Assembly (NCBI GenBank): GCA_025936115.1
Contig: JAICTZ010000009.1
Coordinates: 164,094 to 228,093, forward strand
From: Polyangiaceae bacterium
GTDB taxonomy: Bacteria; Myxococcota_A; Polyangia; Polyangiales; Polyangiaceae
Reading direction: 5' to 3'
Length of the DNA stretch: 64,000 bases
Part shown: in pieces, positions 24,369 through 32,595 of the stretch
Layout: the number at the start of each line of letters is the position of its first letter
Position numbering within the stretch: the stretch's first letter is position 1
Program-made: the position numbers and the translations under genes
The notes under the pieces: generated by a model
Told to the model about the DNA's origin: nothing
Databases searched by the model: none
Seen by the model: the letters and a program-made list of their open reading frames with translations, nothing else

Positions 24369-25712
24369 ATGCCGCGTATTACTCCGCTCGCTTCACTCGC
24401 CGTCACGCTTGCCGCCACCGGCCTACTCATTGGCGCGTGCAGCAGCACCTCACCCGACACGAGCCGCGGAGAGAGCGGCGGTAGCGGCGCAAGCTCCCCG
24501 CGCGGAGGCTCGGGCGGCAGCACGCGCGGGGGCACGAGCTCGACGGGTGGCTCGAGCAACGCCACGGGCAGCGGCGGTTCGAGCAACGCCACGGGCAGCG
24601 GCGGCTCGAGTAACGCCACGAGCAGCGGTGGCTCGAGCAACGCCACGGGCAGCGGCGGCACGGCGACGGGCGGCTCCGCCAACTCCGCGAACAGCGGCGG
24701 CACGGGCGCCTACCCCACCAACGCGTGCGAGGGTCTCCCCATCGACAACGGCGGCCAAGGCGGCGGCGAGCAAGCCTGCACCGGCGTCGCGAGCGAGGCC
24801 GAGCCCGTCGCCATCGACCTCTTCATCATGATGGATCGCTCGATCTCGATGGGGCAGCTCGTGCCCGGGACCAACGTGACGCGCTGGGAAGCGCTCGAGC
24901 AAGCGGTGCAGGATTTCGCGACCTCGACCAGGGGCGACGACATCCGCGCCGGCCTCGGATTTTTCGGTCTCACGGGCGGCAGCGACGACGCCATCGATTG
25001 CATTCAAAGCCGCTACTCCGAGCCCGTCGTGCCGATCGACACCCTCGACCAGTCCGGGTCCGCCATCGTCGCGGCGATGAACGACATGGCGCCCGGCGGG
25101 CTCACGCCGACGGGCCCCGCGCTCGCCGGCGCGCTCGACTACGCAGCAGGCTGGGCCAAGGATCACCCCGGTCGCGCGACGGCCGTCGTGCTCGTGAGCG
25201 ACGGCTACCCGACGCAGTGCGAGCCGCGCGCCGTGTCCGACCTCGCGACGCTCGCCGAGCAAGCACACCTGAACGCGCCGTACGTGCGTACTTACGTGAT
25301 CGGGCTCGGCGGCGATTTCAACCTCGACGCCATCGCGCTCTCGGGTGGCACCCACGCCGCCTTCAAAGTGGACGAGGGCGACATTTCCGGTTCGTTCTCG
25401 ACGGCGCTCCACAACGTCGCCAACACCAAGCTCGACTGCGAGTACGCGCTGCCGCCCGCGCCCACCGGCAATCAGAAGCTCGATTTGACGCGCGTGCAGG
25501 TGATTTACTCGACGGCGAACGACGCTTCGAGCGAGGAGATCCCCTCGATTTCCGGCATCTCCGCATGCGGGAATTCGCCGAACGGCGGCTGGTATTACGA
25601 CAACCCGAGCGATCCGACGAGCATCATGGTCTGCCCGTGCACGTGCTCGCGCTTCGACGCCGGCCGCGTGGAGGTGCGCGTCGGGTGCCGCCCGGCGGTT
25701 GGGCCGCGCTGA
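24369..25712 (+). CDS. VWA-domain lipoprotein 3
   Basis: This has 447 residues. Lipobox LLIGAC (Cys24), then a long Gly/Ser/Thr/Asn linker including four nine-residue SSNATGSGG units, then a VWA domain with MIDAS DRSIS (156-160) and SDGYPTQCEPR. The C-terminal part is Cys-rich (ISACG, MVCPCTCSRF). Only 18 bases separate it from VWA lipoprotein 2, so the two are probably one operon. The ribosome binding site is CGAGGAGC. Confidence 0.9.
   Translation: MPRITPLASLAVTLAATGLLIGACSSTSPDTSRGESGGSGASSPRGGSGGSTRGGTSSTGGSSNATGSGGSSNATGSGGSSNATSSGGSSNATGSGGTATGGSANSANSGGTGAYPTNACEGLPIDNGGQGGGEQACTGVASEAEPVAIDLFIMMDRSISMGQLVPGTNVTRWEALEQAVQDFATSTRGDDIRAGLGFFGLTGGSDDAIDCIQSRYSEPVVPIDTLDQSGSAIVAAMNDMAPGGLTPTGPALAGALDYAAGWAKDHPGRATAVVLVSDGYPTQCEPRAVSDLATLAEQAHLNAPYVRTYVIGLGGDFNLDAIALSGGTHAAFKVDEGDISGSFSTALHNVANTKLDCEYALPPAPTGNQKLDLTRVQVIYSTANDASSEEIPSISGISACGNSPNGGWYYDNPSDPTSIMVCPCTCSRFDAGRVEVRVGCRPAVGPR
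24549..24656 (+). repeat. four 27-base tandem repeats in VWA lipoprotein 3
   Basis: Units begin at 24549, 24576, 24603 and 24630, each GGCTCGAGCAACGCC then ACGGGCAGCGGC with few changes. Each encodes nine linker residues. Such in-frame repeats can change copy number by slippage. Confidence 0.85.
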
Positions 25713-25756
25713 GCGCGCACGAGCCAGATGAGCAATACTTCGCGTGCAGGTGAGCG

Positions 25757-26359
25757 ATGAGAAGCGTCAGAATTTGGCTTAGTCTAGGTGTGGCGCTCGC
25801 GAGCGCCGTTCAGGCGAGCGGCTGCGGTGGCGATTCCGCGTCGGACGGCAGCGGCGGCTCCACGAGCAGCGGCGGCTCGACGAGCAGAGGCGGCAGCTCG
25901 GGCCGCGCTGGCAAAGCCGGAGCGACCGCGAGTAGCGGCCGCGGTGGCACGAGCAGCGGCAGCGCCGGCACGCGGAGCAGCACGGGCGGCACCGGCACGG
26001 GCGGCACGAGCAACGGAACAGGTGGCACCGGCGTGAACCCGTGCACTCAAGTGACGACGCCGATCGACGACGGCCTCGTCTGCCCGGATGTCGTGTACGG
26101 ACGGCAGTGCGCGGGACCGAACGGTCCGTGCGTCTGCGAGCCGGACGTGAACGGCGGGAACCAAACGCTCTGGCGCTGCTTCGACGACGGCCAGCCTCAC
26201 GGCGGCACGGGCGGCACGAGCAACGGCGCCGGCGGCTCGACGGGCGGACATGCCGGCGACCAAGGCTCCTCCGGTGCGGCCGACGCAGCGACCGGCGGCG
26301 ACGGCGGCATGGGTGCGACAGCAGGCGACACCGGCCTCGCCGGCTCTGGCGCCCCATAA
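25757..26359 (+). CDS. Gly/Ser-rich lipoprotein, hypothetical
   Basis: This has 200 residues. Signal peptide with lipobox ASGC (Cys23), then two low-complexity Gly/Ser/Ala stretches (about 25-95 and 150-200). Between them is a small Cys-rich core (NPCTQVTTPIDDGLVCPDVV, ARQCAGPNGPCVCEPD-like). It lies 44 bases after VWA lipoprotein 3 and may share its transcript. The function is unknown; it resembles other window lipoproteins only in linker style. Confidence 0.8.
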   Translation: MRSVRIWLSLGVALASAVQASGCGGDSASDGSGGSTSSGGSTSRGGSSGRAGKAGATASSGRGGTSSGSAGTRSSTGGTGTGGTSNGTGGTGVNPCTQVTTPIDDGLVCPDVVYGRQCAGPNGPCVCEPDVNGGNQTLWRCFDDGQPHGGTGGTSNGAGGSTGGHAGDQGSSGAADAATGGDGGMGATAGDTGLAGSGAP

Positions 26360-26429
26360 ACCCGCAGAATCAGCGCAGCACGACCTCGCTTGGAGGTGCG
26401 GCCGTTCCTCGCCTATCCTGGATCGCTCG

Positions 26430-27767
26430 ATGAGCACGCCGGAGATCCTGTTCGCGGCACTAACGGACGTGGGGCGCCAGCGCGAGCACAACGAGGACAA
26501 CTTCCTCGTCGATAAGAAGCTCGGGCTCTTCGTCGTCTGCGACGGCATGGGCGGGCACGCCGCCGGTGAAGTCGCGAGCGCGCTCGCCGTGCGCACGCTG
26601 CACGAAGAGATCAAGCGCGAGGCCGACCTTTTGACCGACTACGCGCGCGGCGGAGCGGGCGCGGCGCGCGTGAGCAAGCGCGACATCCTCAACATGCTCG
26701 AGTTCGCCGTGAACCGCGCCTCCTCGCGCGTGCACGCCGAAGCCGCGAAGGACGAAAAGAAGCGCGGCATGGGCACGACGCTCGTGGCGCTGCTCGTGAT
26801 CGGCCACACCGCCTTCATCATCTACGTCGGCGACAGTCGCATCTACCTCCTGCGCGAAGGCGTGCTCGAGCAGCTCACGGAAGATCACACCGTGCGCAAC
26901 GAGCTCATAAAGAAGCGCAAGATGTCGCGCGAACAAGTCGAGCAGATCGCCCAAAAGAACGCGATCACGCGCGCCGTCGGTGTCTACGAGCACGCCGAGC
27001 CCGACACGCTCGTGGTCGACCTCTTGCAGGGCGATCGCTTCCTTTTGTGCTCGGACGGGCTCTGCGGCTACTTCGAGGAAGATCTCGAAACGCTCGGCCG
27101 CCTGCTCTCGAACCCGAACGCCGACGCTGCAGCGCGCAGCCTGATCGACGCCGCGAACGAGCAGGGTGGCAAAGACAACATCACGTCGGTGATCGTGACG
27201 GTGGGGGACGCGACGGCGCGCGACGTGACCCGCGCCAAGCAGCTCCAGCTCAAGCGCGAGACCCTCGCGCGCATGCCGCTCTTTCGCCCGCTCAACGACC
27301 GCGAGATCCTGCGCGTCCTGCAAGTGACCGACGTGACCGCGTTCAAGAACGGCGAGCACGTCATGACCGAGGGCGCGACGGGCGAAGAGCTCTTCATCGT
27401 GCTCTCGGGCACGCTGCGCGTCACGCGCGGCGGCGCCGAGCTTGCGACGCTCAAGACCGGCGACCACGTCGGTGAAATGGCGCTCGTGCGCAGCCAACCG
27501 CGTTCGGCCACCGTCGTGAGCGACGGTCCGAGCGAGCTCATGGTCATCCGCCGCACGGAGTTTTTCGAAATCCTGCGCAAGGAACACCAGCTCGCCGTCA
27601 AGCTCCTCTGGCAATTCTTGGGTGTGCTCGCCGACCGTCTCGCCGACACGAGCCGCGAGCTCGGCGCCGCCAAGGAGGAGCTCGCCGCGGAAGACATCAC
27701 CGGCGACATCTTCGAGGATGACGACGAGGCCGACCGCAAGACGCTGATCTTGCCGGAACCGCATTGA
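26430..27767 (+). CDS. PP2C-family Ser/Thr phosphatase fused to a cyclic-nucleotide-binding domain
   Basis: This 445-residue protein starts at ATG 26430. Residues about 5-255 are a PPM/PP2C phosphatase: REHNEDNFLVD, VCDGMGGHAAGE (36-47), GTTLVALL, VGDSRIYLLR and GGKDNITSVIV supply the metal-binding Asp residues. Residues about 285-410 are a cNMP-binding domain with ELFIVLSGTLRV and the phosphate-binding cassette GEMALVRSQPRSAT (348-361). It would dephosphorylate Ser/Thr-phosphorylated proteins, perhaps gated by cAMP, c-di-GMP or similar; which nucleotide, if any, is inferred. It is the phosphatase counterpart to Pkn kinases such as that at 1159. Confidence 0.93.
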   Translation: MSTPEILFAALTDVGRQREHNEDNFLVDKKLGLFVVCDGMGGHAAGEVASALAVRTLHEEIKREADLLTDYARGGAGAARVSKRDILNMLEFAVNRASSRVHAEAAKDEKKRGMGTTLVALLVIGHTAFIIYVGDSRIYLLREGVLEQLTEDHTVRNELIKKRKMSREQVEQIAQKNAITRAVGVYEHAEPDTLVVDLLQGDRFLLCSDGLCGYFEEDLETLGRLLSNPNADAAARSLIDAANEQGGKDNITSVIVTVGDATARDVTRAKQLQLKRETLARMPLFRPLNDREILRVLQVTDVTAFKNGEHVMTEGATGEELFIVLSGTLRVTRGGAELATLKTGDHVGEMALVRSQPRSATVVSDGPSELMVIRRTEFFEILRKEHQLAVKLLWQFLGVLADRLADTSRELGAAKEELAAEDITGDIFEDDDEADRKTLILPEPH

Positions 27768-28687
27768 AGCTGCGGGCAGCGGCTTCGCTCCCCGCCCTGC
27801 TGCTCGGCGCGTCGCTCTCGCTTTGCGCGTGCCGGCGACAGGAGAGCGTCCCGCATCGCGCCGCGACGGACGCCGCTCCGCCGCAGGCGGCCGTGTCTTC
27901 GAGCGGCAGCGCACCGAGCACGGCGGCAAGCCGCAGCGCACCTGTCACGGCGCTGCCGAACGGCTGCCGCGTGCTCGGCGTGAAGGGCGTGAAATCCGGA
28001 GCGGCGCCGAGCGTGGGGACGCGGCTCACCGAGCTCGGCTGGTTCGAGCTCGCAGACGGCGCCGCGCTGGCGGTCAAGCACGGCGACACGCTGCGCGAGT
28101 TCGAGCTCATCGGCCCGGGGCGTTTCCTCGCCTGCCCTGGAGGCGACGAGACGGTGCTCGTGGCGAGCGGCTCCCTCACGACGACCGCGGGACCGGGCGC
28201 GCGAGCCGGCGCGGTCGTGACGCTCGCGACGCCACTCGGCGTGATCGAGTACCCGGACGCGGAGCTGCGGCTCGAGGTCGCTGCAAGCAAACTTTCACTC
28301 GCCGTCAAGCAAGGTCAGGCAACGCTAGTCCGGCTCGCAAAGCGCGGCACGGCGGCGCCCAATCCCGAGTCCGTGCGCGCTCCTGCCGGCCATGCCGAGC
28401 TTCGGGGAGAAGTGAACACGGCCGAGCTCGTCCAGCGCTGTGAAGAGCTGCGCGCGGACGCCGGCTCGCCTGCGTCCGCGCCAAGCGACGCCACGGAGCG
28501 AGCTCGCTGGGCAGTCGCTCGCATGCAAGCACGTCGAGACGCGCGCCTCGCTTGCGAGGTTGCGCGTGCAGCGACGGGACGCCTCGCAGAGGCGGAACGC
28601 AGCCGTTTCGAGGCCCAGCTGCTCGGCCGAGCTGCGAGCGAGCGTCCCGGAGCGACGACGAGCCACGCAAGCGGAAACCGCCCATGA
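27764..28687 (+). CDS. FecR-like lipoprotein, hypothetical
   Basis: This has 307 residues starting at TTG 27764, overlapping the phosphatase stop by four bases. The signal peptide is LPALLLGASLSLCAC, with lipobox candidates Cys21 or Cys23. The central part resembles FecR-type beta domains (ALAVKHGDTLREFELIGPGR, ETVLVASGSLTTTAGP, LSLAVKQGQATLVRL). The C-terminal about 90 residues are helical and Arg/Ala-rich. FecR-like domains sense cell-surface signals, but there is no adjacent sigma factor. Coupling to the phosphatase gene suggests a shared signalling role. Confidence 0.7.
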   Translation: MKLRAAASLPALLLGASLSLCACRRQESVPHRAATDAAPPQAAVSSSGSAPSTAASRSAPVTALPNGCRVLGVKGVKSGAAPSVGTRLTELGWFELADGAALAVKHGDTLREFELIGPGRFLACPGGDETVLVASGSLTTTAGPGARAGAVVTLATPLGVIEYPDAELRLEVAASKLSLAVKQGQATLVRLAKRGTAAPNPESVRAPAGHAELRGEVNTAELVQRCEELRADAGSPASAPSDATERARWAVARMQARRDARLACEVARAATGRLAEAERSRFEAQLLGRAASERPGATTSHASGNRP

Positions 28688-28745
28688 AAAGTGATGTTTC
28701 GTTGACAGTTTCCGGCGGGCGCCGCTAGCGTCCGCGGGCTAGTCC

Positions 28746-30314
28746 ATGGGCCTGCAAAGATTGACCAGCCGGGCAGCTCTGGCCCGCGGCGCGTGGATGG
28801 CCCTGACCGCCCTGACGACGCTGGTCTCGGGCCGCGCGTTCGGGGACGAGCCGCGCAAGGCGAGCGAGCCACCCGTGATGCGCGAGCCGGCGGAAATCGT
28901 CCAGGTCGCCGACGCGTTCGACGGCGACGATCTCTTCGACTTGCACCTCTCGCTCGGTTACTCGCACTCCTGGCGCAGCGCAAAGGTCTACCGCGAGACG
29001 TCGATGCCGCAGGTTTCGACCGGCGATTTCACGCCGTCGAACATGAACGTCGCCAAGTACTCGCAAGACGTAGGCCGGCTCAATACGCGTGCCGACGTCG
29101 GCATCTACAAAGACATCGCCATCGTCATTCGGCTGCCGATCATTCTGTCCGACGACAGGAGTCTCGAAGCCAACGGCGGCGGCCTGCAGTCGACGACGCT
29201 CGCGGGCGCGCCCGGGGAACAGCTCTTCAGTCTGCCGTTCAAAGCGCCCTCGCGCAGCGGCATCGAGTACCTCGCGCTCGGTATGGATTTCGGCGTCATG
29301 AACCAGATGCGCAACCCCAATAAGCCCACCTGGATCATCGGGGGGGAAGTGCGCGTGAACGTGTCCGAGCCGATGCACGCGTGCAACAACGCGCCCGCCA
29401 ATCTGAACCAAACGGTCTCCGGCGGGCAGAAGAAGTGCACCTACCCGAACGACATGAATCGCGACGGCAAGTCGGGTCAGGTCACGGCGGACTCGGGCGT
29501 GCCCGGGCAACGCGTCGTGCTCGACGAGGGTTCGAGCGGCGAGCGCAAGCCGGGCGTGAGCCGCGGCACGACGGGCATCGCCTTTCACACCTTCGTCTCG
29601 CGCCGGGTCAAATACATCGAACCGTACGGCGGGTTCGACGTGCTCTTCGAGTTCCCGACCGCCGACAGCGATTTCCACGCCACCGATCTGCAGGGCTCGC
29701 TCGTGAACCACCCGCCCTTCCGCGGCACGATGACGGTCGGAATGGCCATCATTCCGTGGGAGATCCGTGACGCCTTCCAGCGCCTCACGATCGACACGCG
29801 CTTCGAGGGCTCGTACGTCTCGGAAGGCCGCGACTACAGCGAGCTCTTCGACGCTCTCGGCTCGAGCGACGCGCCGTCCCTGCGCTCGCCCAATTTCGCC
29901 GGCTACATGAATAACCCCGATCCGGGCTCGGCGGGCCAATATCCGTCCATCGTCGACCCGAGCTCACAGAAGGTGTACTTCTCGGGTCTCACCGACACTC
30001 AGCAGCACGGCGAGTACACGTTCAGCGCGCGCGCCACGTACCAAGCCGGCGAGTACGTGAAGTTCAACGTCGGCGGCGCGTACAGCCTGATTCAGGGGCA
30101 CTTCATCACGTTCGACCAGGCGTGTAACCCGAACTTCACCGGCGACCCCGCTCAGATGGGCCCCTGCCGCACCGGCAGCGAGACCACGGGATATACGGCG
30201 ACGGGCATCCCGAACCCGAACTACCGTAAGGTGATCAATGATCCGGGCCGGCGCTTCAAGGTCGATGATGCAAACGGGTTCGACGCTTGGATCAGCGCGA
30301 CCGTGATGTTCTGA
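28746..30314 (+). CDS. putative outer membrane beta-barrel protein
   Basis: This has 522 residues. A signal peptide (hydrophobic about 18-32, cleaved near GRAFG-DE) leads into alternating beta-rich sequence with aromatic-ended strands, ending with WISATVMF, a typical terminal aromatic of barrel proteins. Segments such as IVIRLPIILSDDRSLE, FDVLFEFPTADSDFH and YTFSARATYQAGEYVKFNVGG look like barrel strands. No family is recognised. The following gene starts inside its 3' end. Confidence 0.7.
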   Translation: MGLQRLTSRAALARGAWMALTALTTLVSGRAFGDEPRKASEPPVMREPAEIVQVADAFDGDDLFDLHLSLGYSHSWRSAKVYRETSMPQVSTGDFTPSNMNVAKYSQDVGRLNTRADVGIYKDIAIVIRLPIILSDDRSLEANGGGLQSTTLAGAPGEQLFSLPFKAPSRSGIEYLALGMDFGVMNQMRNPNKPTWIIGGEVRVNVSEPMHACNNAPANLNQTVSGGQKKCTYPNDMNRDGKSGQVTADSGVPGQRVVLDEGSSGERKPGVSRGTTGIAFHTFVSRRVKYIEPYGGFDVLFEFPTADSDFHATDLQGSLVNHPPFRGTMTVGMAIIPWEIRDAFQRLTIDTRFEGSYVSEGRDYSELFDALGSSDAPSLRSPNFAGYMNNPDPGSAGQYPSIVDPSSQKVYFSGLTDTQQHGEYTFSARATYQAGEYVKFNVGGAYSLIQGHFITFDQACNPNFTGDPAQMGPCRTGSETTGYTATGIPNPNYRKVINDPGRRFKVDDANGFDAWISATVMF

Positions 30315-31681
30315 GCGGCCCGCGGCGCGCCGGCAAGCGCGCGTTCGCCGGCGCGCTCTTGCTCGTCGGGCTCCTCGCGCCCAGCCGCGCGAACGCGAAC
30401 CCGAACCAAGCACTGATTTTCCCGACGAGCGTCGAGGTAGCGCCGGGCGAGTACGCGCTCGCGAGCACGAGCAAGGACCAGCGCGCGCAGAAGCTCGCCG
30501 CCGAGCTCGACGAGACGGTGCGCGAAGGAGTGGAGGATTTGGGGCTTGCGCCGCTGCCGCCCGCAGCGCTCACGCCGCCCGGTACGGACGCGAGCCTCGT
30601 GGTGGCGCCGCCCGCAAGCTGGGTTTTCGTGCCGCGGCTCGCGTTCACGGGCGAGACCGTGCACGTGCGGCTCCTCGCGATCGCGCCTGGAACGCGCATC
30701 GAGCTCGTGCGCGCCGAGGACTTTTCAGCGGCGACGCTCCGGACGCTCGACGTGCGCACGGTGGTGATGCTCCGCGATTTGGTCGAATCGGGGCGGCTGC
30801 CACCGCACGAAGCTGCGCCGGCCGAGCCGCCTCGGGCGCACCGTTTTACGCCGCCCGCCGCGCCGCCGTCGTCGGGCAGCGCCGTGCTCGCTCTGCACGG
30901 CGCGATCCTCGGCGGTTACGTCGGGCTCACGATCGAAAAGGCGAGCGGCTCGTCCGACGCGCGGCTCGTCTACCCGCTCATGGCGCTCGGCACGGGGCTC
31001 GGGCTCGGCGCGTCACTGCTCGTCGCCGACGAATGGGACATCACCTCGGGCGACGCGTGGTTCCTCGCGGCCGGGATGTGGTGGCCCGGAGCGGCGGGCT
31101 TTCTGCTCGCCGACGGCTACGGCGTCAAAGCCGACAATCGCTACCTCTATGGTTTGCTCGGAGCAGGCACCGGGCTCACGCTCGCGACCGCCGCCATCGC
31201 CTTCTATCCGATGAGCGAAGGCGACGCGGTCGTCGCGCATTCGGGCGGCGCGTTCGGCGCGCTGCTCGGTGCGATGGCCGACTCGGCCGTGCAAGGCAAG
31301 ACGGGCGGTTCCGTACGGCTCGGACTCGGCTACGGCTCGGCGGCGGGCGTGCTGCTCGGCGGCGCGCTCGCGACACAAACCGAGCTGCCTCCTGCGCGCG
31401 TGCTGCTCATCGATTTGTCGGCGAGCCTCGGCGCGCTCGGCGGCGCCGCCGTCGCGAGTCCCCTGCTCTTCGCCGACGACACGGACCCGACGAGAACACG
31501 CCTCTGGCTCGCGAGCGCGGCGGTGGGTACCGTCGCGGGCGGCGTGATCGGCTGGTTTGCCACGACGCCCCCGCGCGCCAAGAGCACGCCGCCGAAGCCG
31601 AGCGCCGCGATGCTGTTGCCGTTTGCTTCGCCGGTGCCGAACGGCCGAGGCATGACGGTCGGCGTGTTCGGAGCCTTTTGA
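30287..31681 (+). CDS. membrane/envelope protein, hypothetical
   Basis: This 464-residue frame starts at TTG 30287, 28 bases inside the barrel gene; no ATG or GTG fits. A signal peptide (AFAGALLLVGLLAPSRANA) starts it. Residues 25-150 look soluble; the C-terminal 270 residues hold eight or more hydrophobic Gly/Ala-rich helices (LGGYVGLTIE, GTGLGLGASLLV, VGTVAGGVIGWFA). I recognise no family. The stop overlaps the start of the next gene, TTGA. Confidence 0.65.
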   Translation: MDQRDRDVLSGPRRAGKRAFAGALLLVGLLAPSRANANPNQALIFPTSVEVAPGEYALASTSKDQRAQKLAAELDETVREGVEDLGLAPLPPAALTPPGTDASLVVAPPASWVFVPRLAFTGETVHVRLLAIAPGTRIELVRAEDFSAATLRTLDVRTVVMLRDLVESGRLPPHEAAPAEPPRAHRFTPPAAPPSSGSAVLALHGAILGGYVGLTIEKASGSSDARLVYPLMALGTGLGLGASLLVADEWDITSGDAWFLAAGMWWPGAAGFLLADGYGVKADNRYLYGLLGAGTGLTLATAAIAFYPMSEGDAVVAHSGGAFGALLGAMADSAVQGKTGGSVRLGLGYGSAAGVLLGGALATQTELPPARVLLIDLSASLGALGGAAVASPLLFADDTDPTRTRLWLASAAVGTVAGGVIGWFATTPPRAKSTPPKPSAAMLLPFASPVPNGRGMTVGVFGAF

Positions 31682-32595
31682 AGCAGACGACCGAGTCGTT
31701 CGTGGTGAATGCCGCCGAAGCGGGTGAGCGGCTCGACCGGCTCGTCGTGCGACACGTGCGCGCCGTCGGACGCCGGCAAGCGCGCGAGCTCATCGAGGGC
31801 GGGCACGTGACGGTCGACGGGCGCCGCGCGCGCGCCGGAGCGCCAGCCACGAGCGGCAGTCGTGTCGAAGTGTCGCTCCCGGACCAGGCGCCCGAGCCGG
31901 AACCCGACCTGCCGCTCGACGTACGGCTCGAGCAAAGCGCGGTGCTCGTCGTCCACAAACCCGCGTCACAGCCGACGGCGCCGCTCGGCCCAGGCGAGCA
32001 CGGGACGCTCGTCAACGCGCTGCTCGGCCGCTATCCGGAGCTCGCGGGCATCGGCCATCGCCCGCGCGAGCCGGGGCTCTTGCACCGGCTCGATACGGAG
32101 ACATCGGGGCTACTCATCGTGGCGCGAACGCACGCGGCGTTCGCGACCCTCACGGCGGCGCTCACGGGCGGCCGCATCGACAAGCGCTACCTCGCGCTCA
32201 CCGCCGGAGAGGGGCTGCCCGCCTACGGCGAGATCGAAGGCGCGCTCGGTCCCGATCCAGAGCGTCGCGGGCGCGTGCGCATCGTGCCGGATCCGTCTCG
32301 CGAGTACGCGCGCCAAGCGGCGACACGCTACCGCGTGCTCCAAACGAGCGGCGGACTCACGCTCGTCGAGCTCGAGGCCAAACGCGCATTTCGGCATCAA
32401 ATCCGCGTGCACATGGCGTCGATCGGCGCGCCGCTCGTCGGCGACACGCTTTACGGCGGCGCTGCTTGGCCGGGCGGCGGCGCGCGCCATGCCTTGCACG
32501 CAAGTCACGTCGCGTGGGCGGGCGACCGCACGCTGCCGAGCTTCGTCGTGAAAGCCGAGCTACCCGACGACATGCGCCGCTTGCTCGGCGCTTGA
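31678..32595 (+). CDS. RluA-family pseudouridine synthase
   Basis: This has 305 residues from TTG 31678 (GTG 31702 is an alternative). An S4-like RNA-binding domain (RLDRLVVRHVRAVGRRQARELIEGG and VTVDG) precedes the catalytic core. The catalytic aspartate is Asp139 in HRLDTETSG, followed by the RluA signatures RYLAL and HQIRVHMASIGAPLVGDTLYGG. It isomerises uridine in RNA. Which rRNA or tRNA site it modifies cannot be told. Its 3' end overlaps the opposing membrane protein gene by 91 bases. Confidence 0.93.
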   Translation: MKQTTESFVVNAAEAGERLDRLVVRHVRAVGRRQARELIEGGHVTVDGRRARAGAPATSGSRVEVSLPDQAPEPEPDLPLDVRLEQSAVLVVHKPASQPTAPLGPGEHGTLVNALLGRYPELAGIGHRPREPGLLHRLDTETSGLLIVARTHAAFATLTAALTGGRIDKRYLALTAGEGLPAYGEIEGALGPDPERRGRVRIVPDPSREYARQAATRYRVLQTSGGLTLVELEAKRAFRHQIRVHMASIGAPLVGDTLYGGAAWPGGGARHALHASHVAWAGDRTLPSFVVKAELPDDMRRLLGA

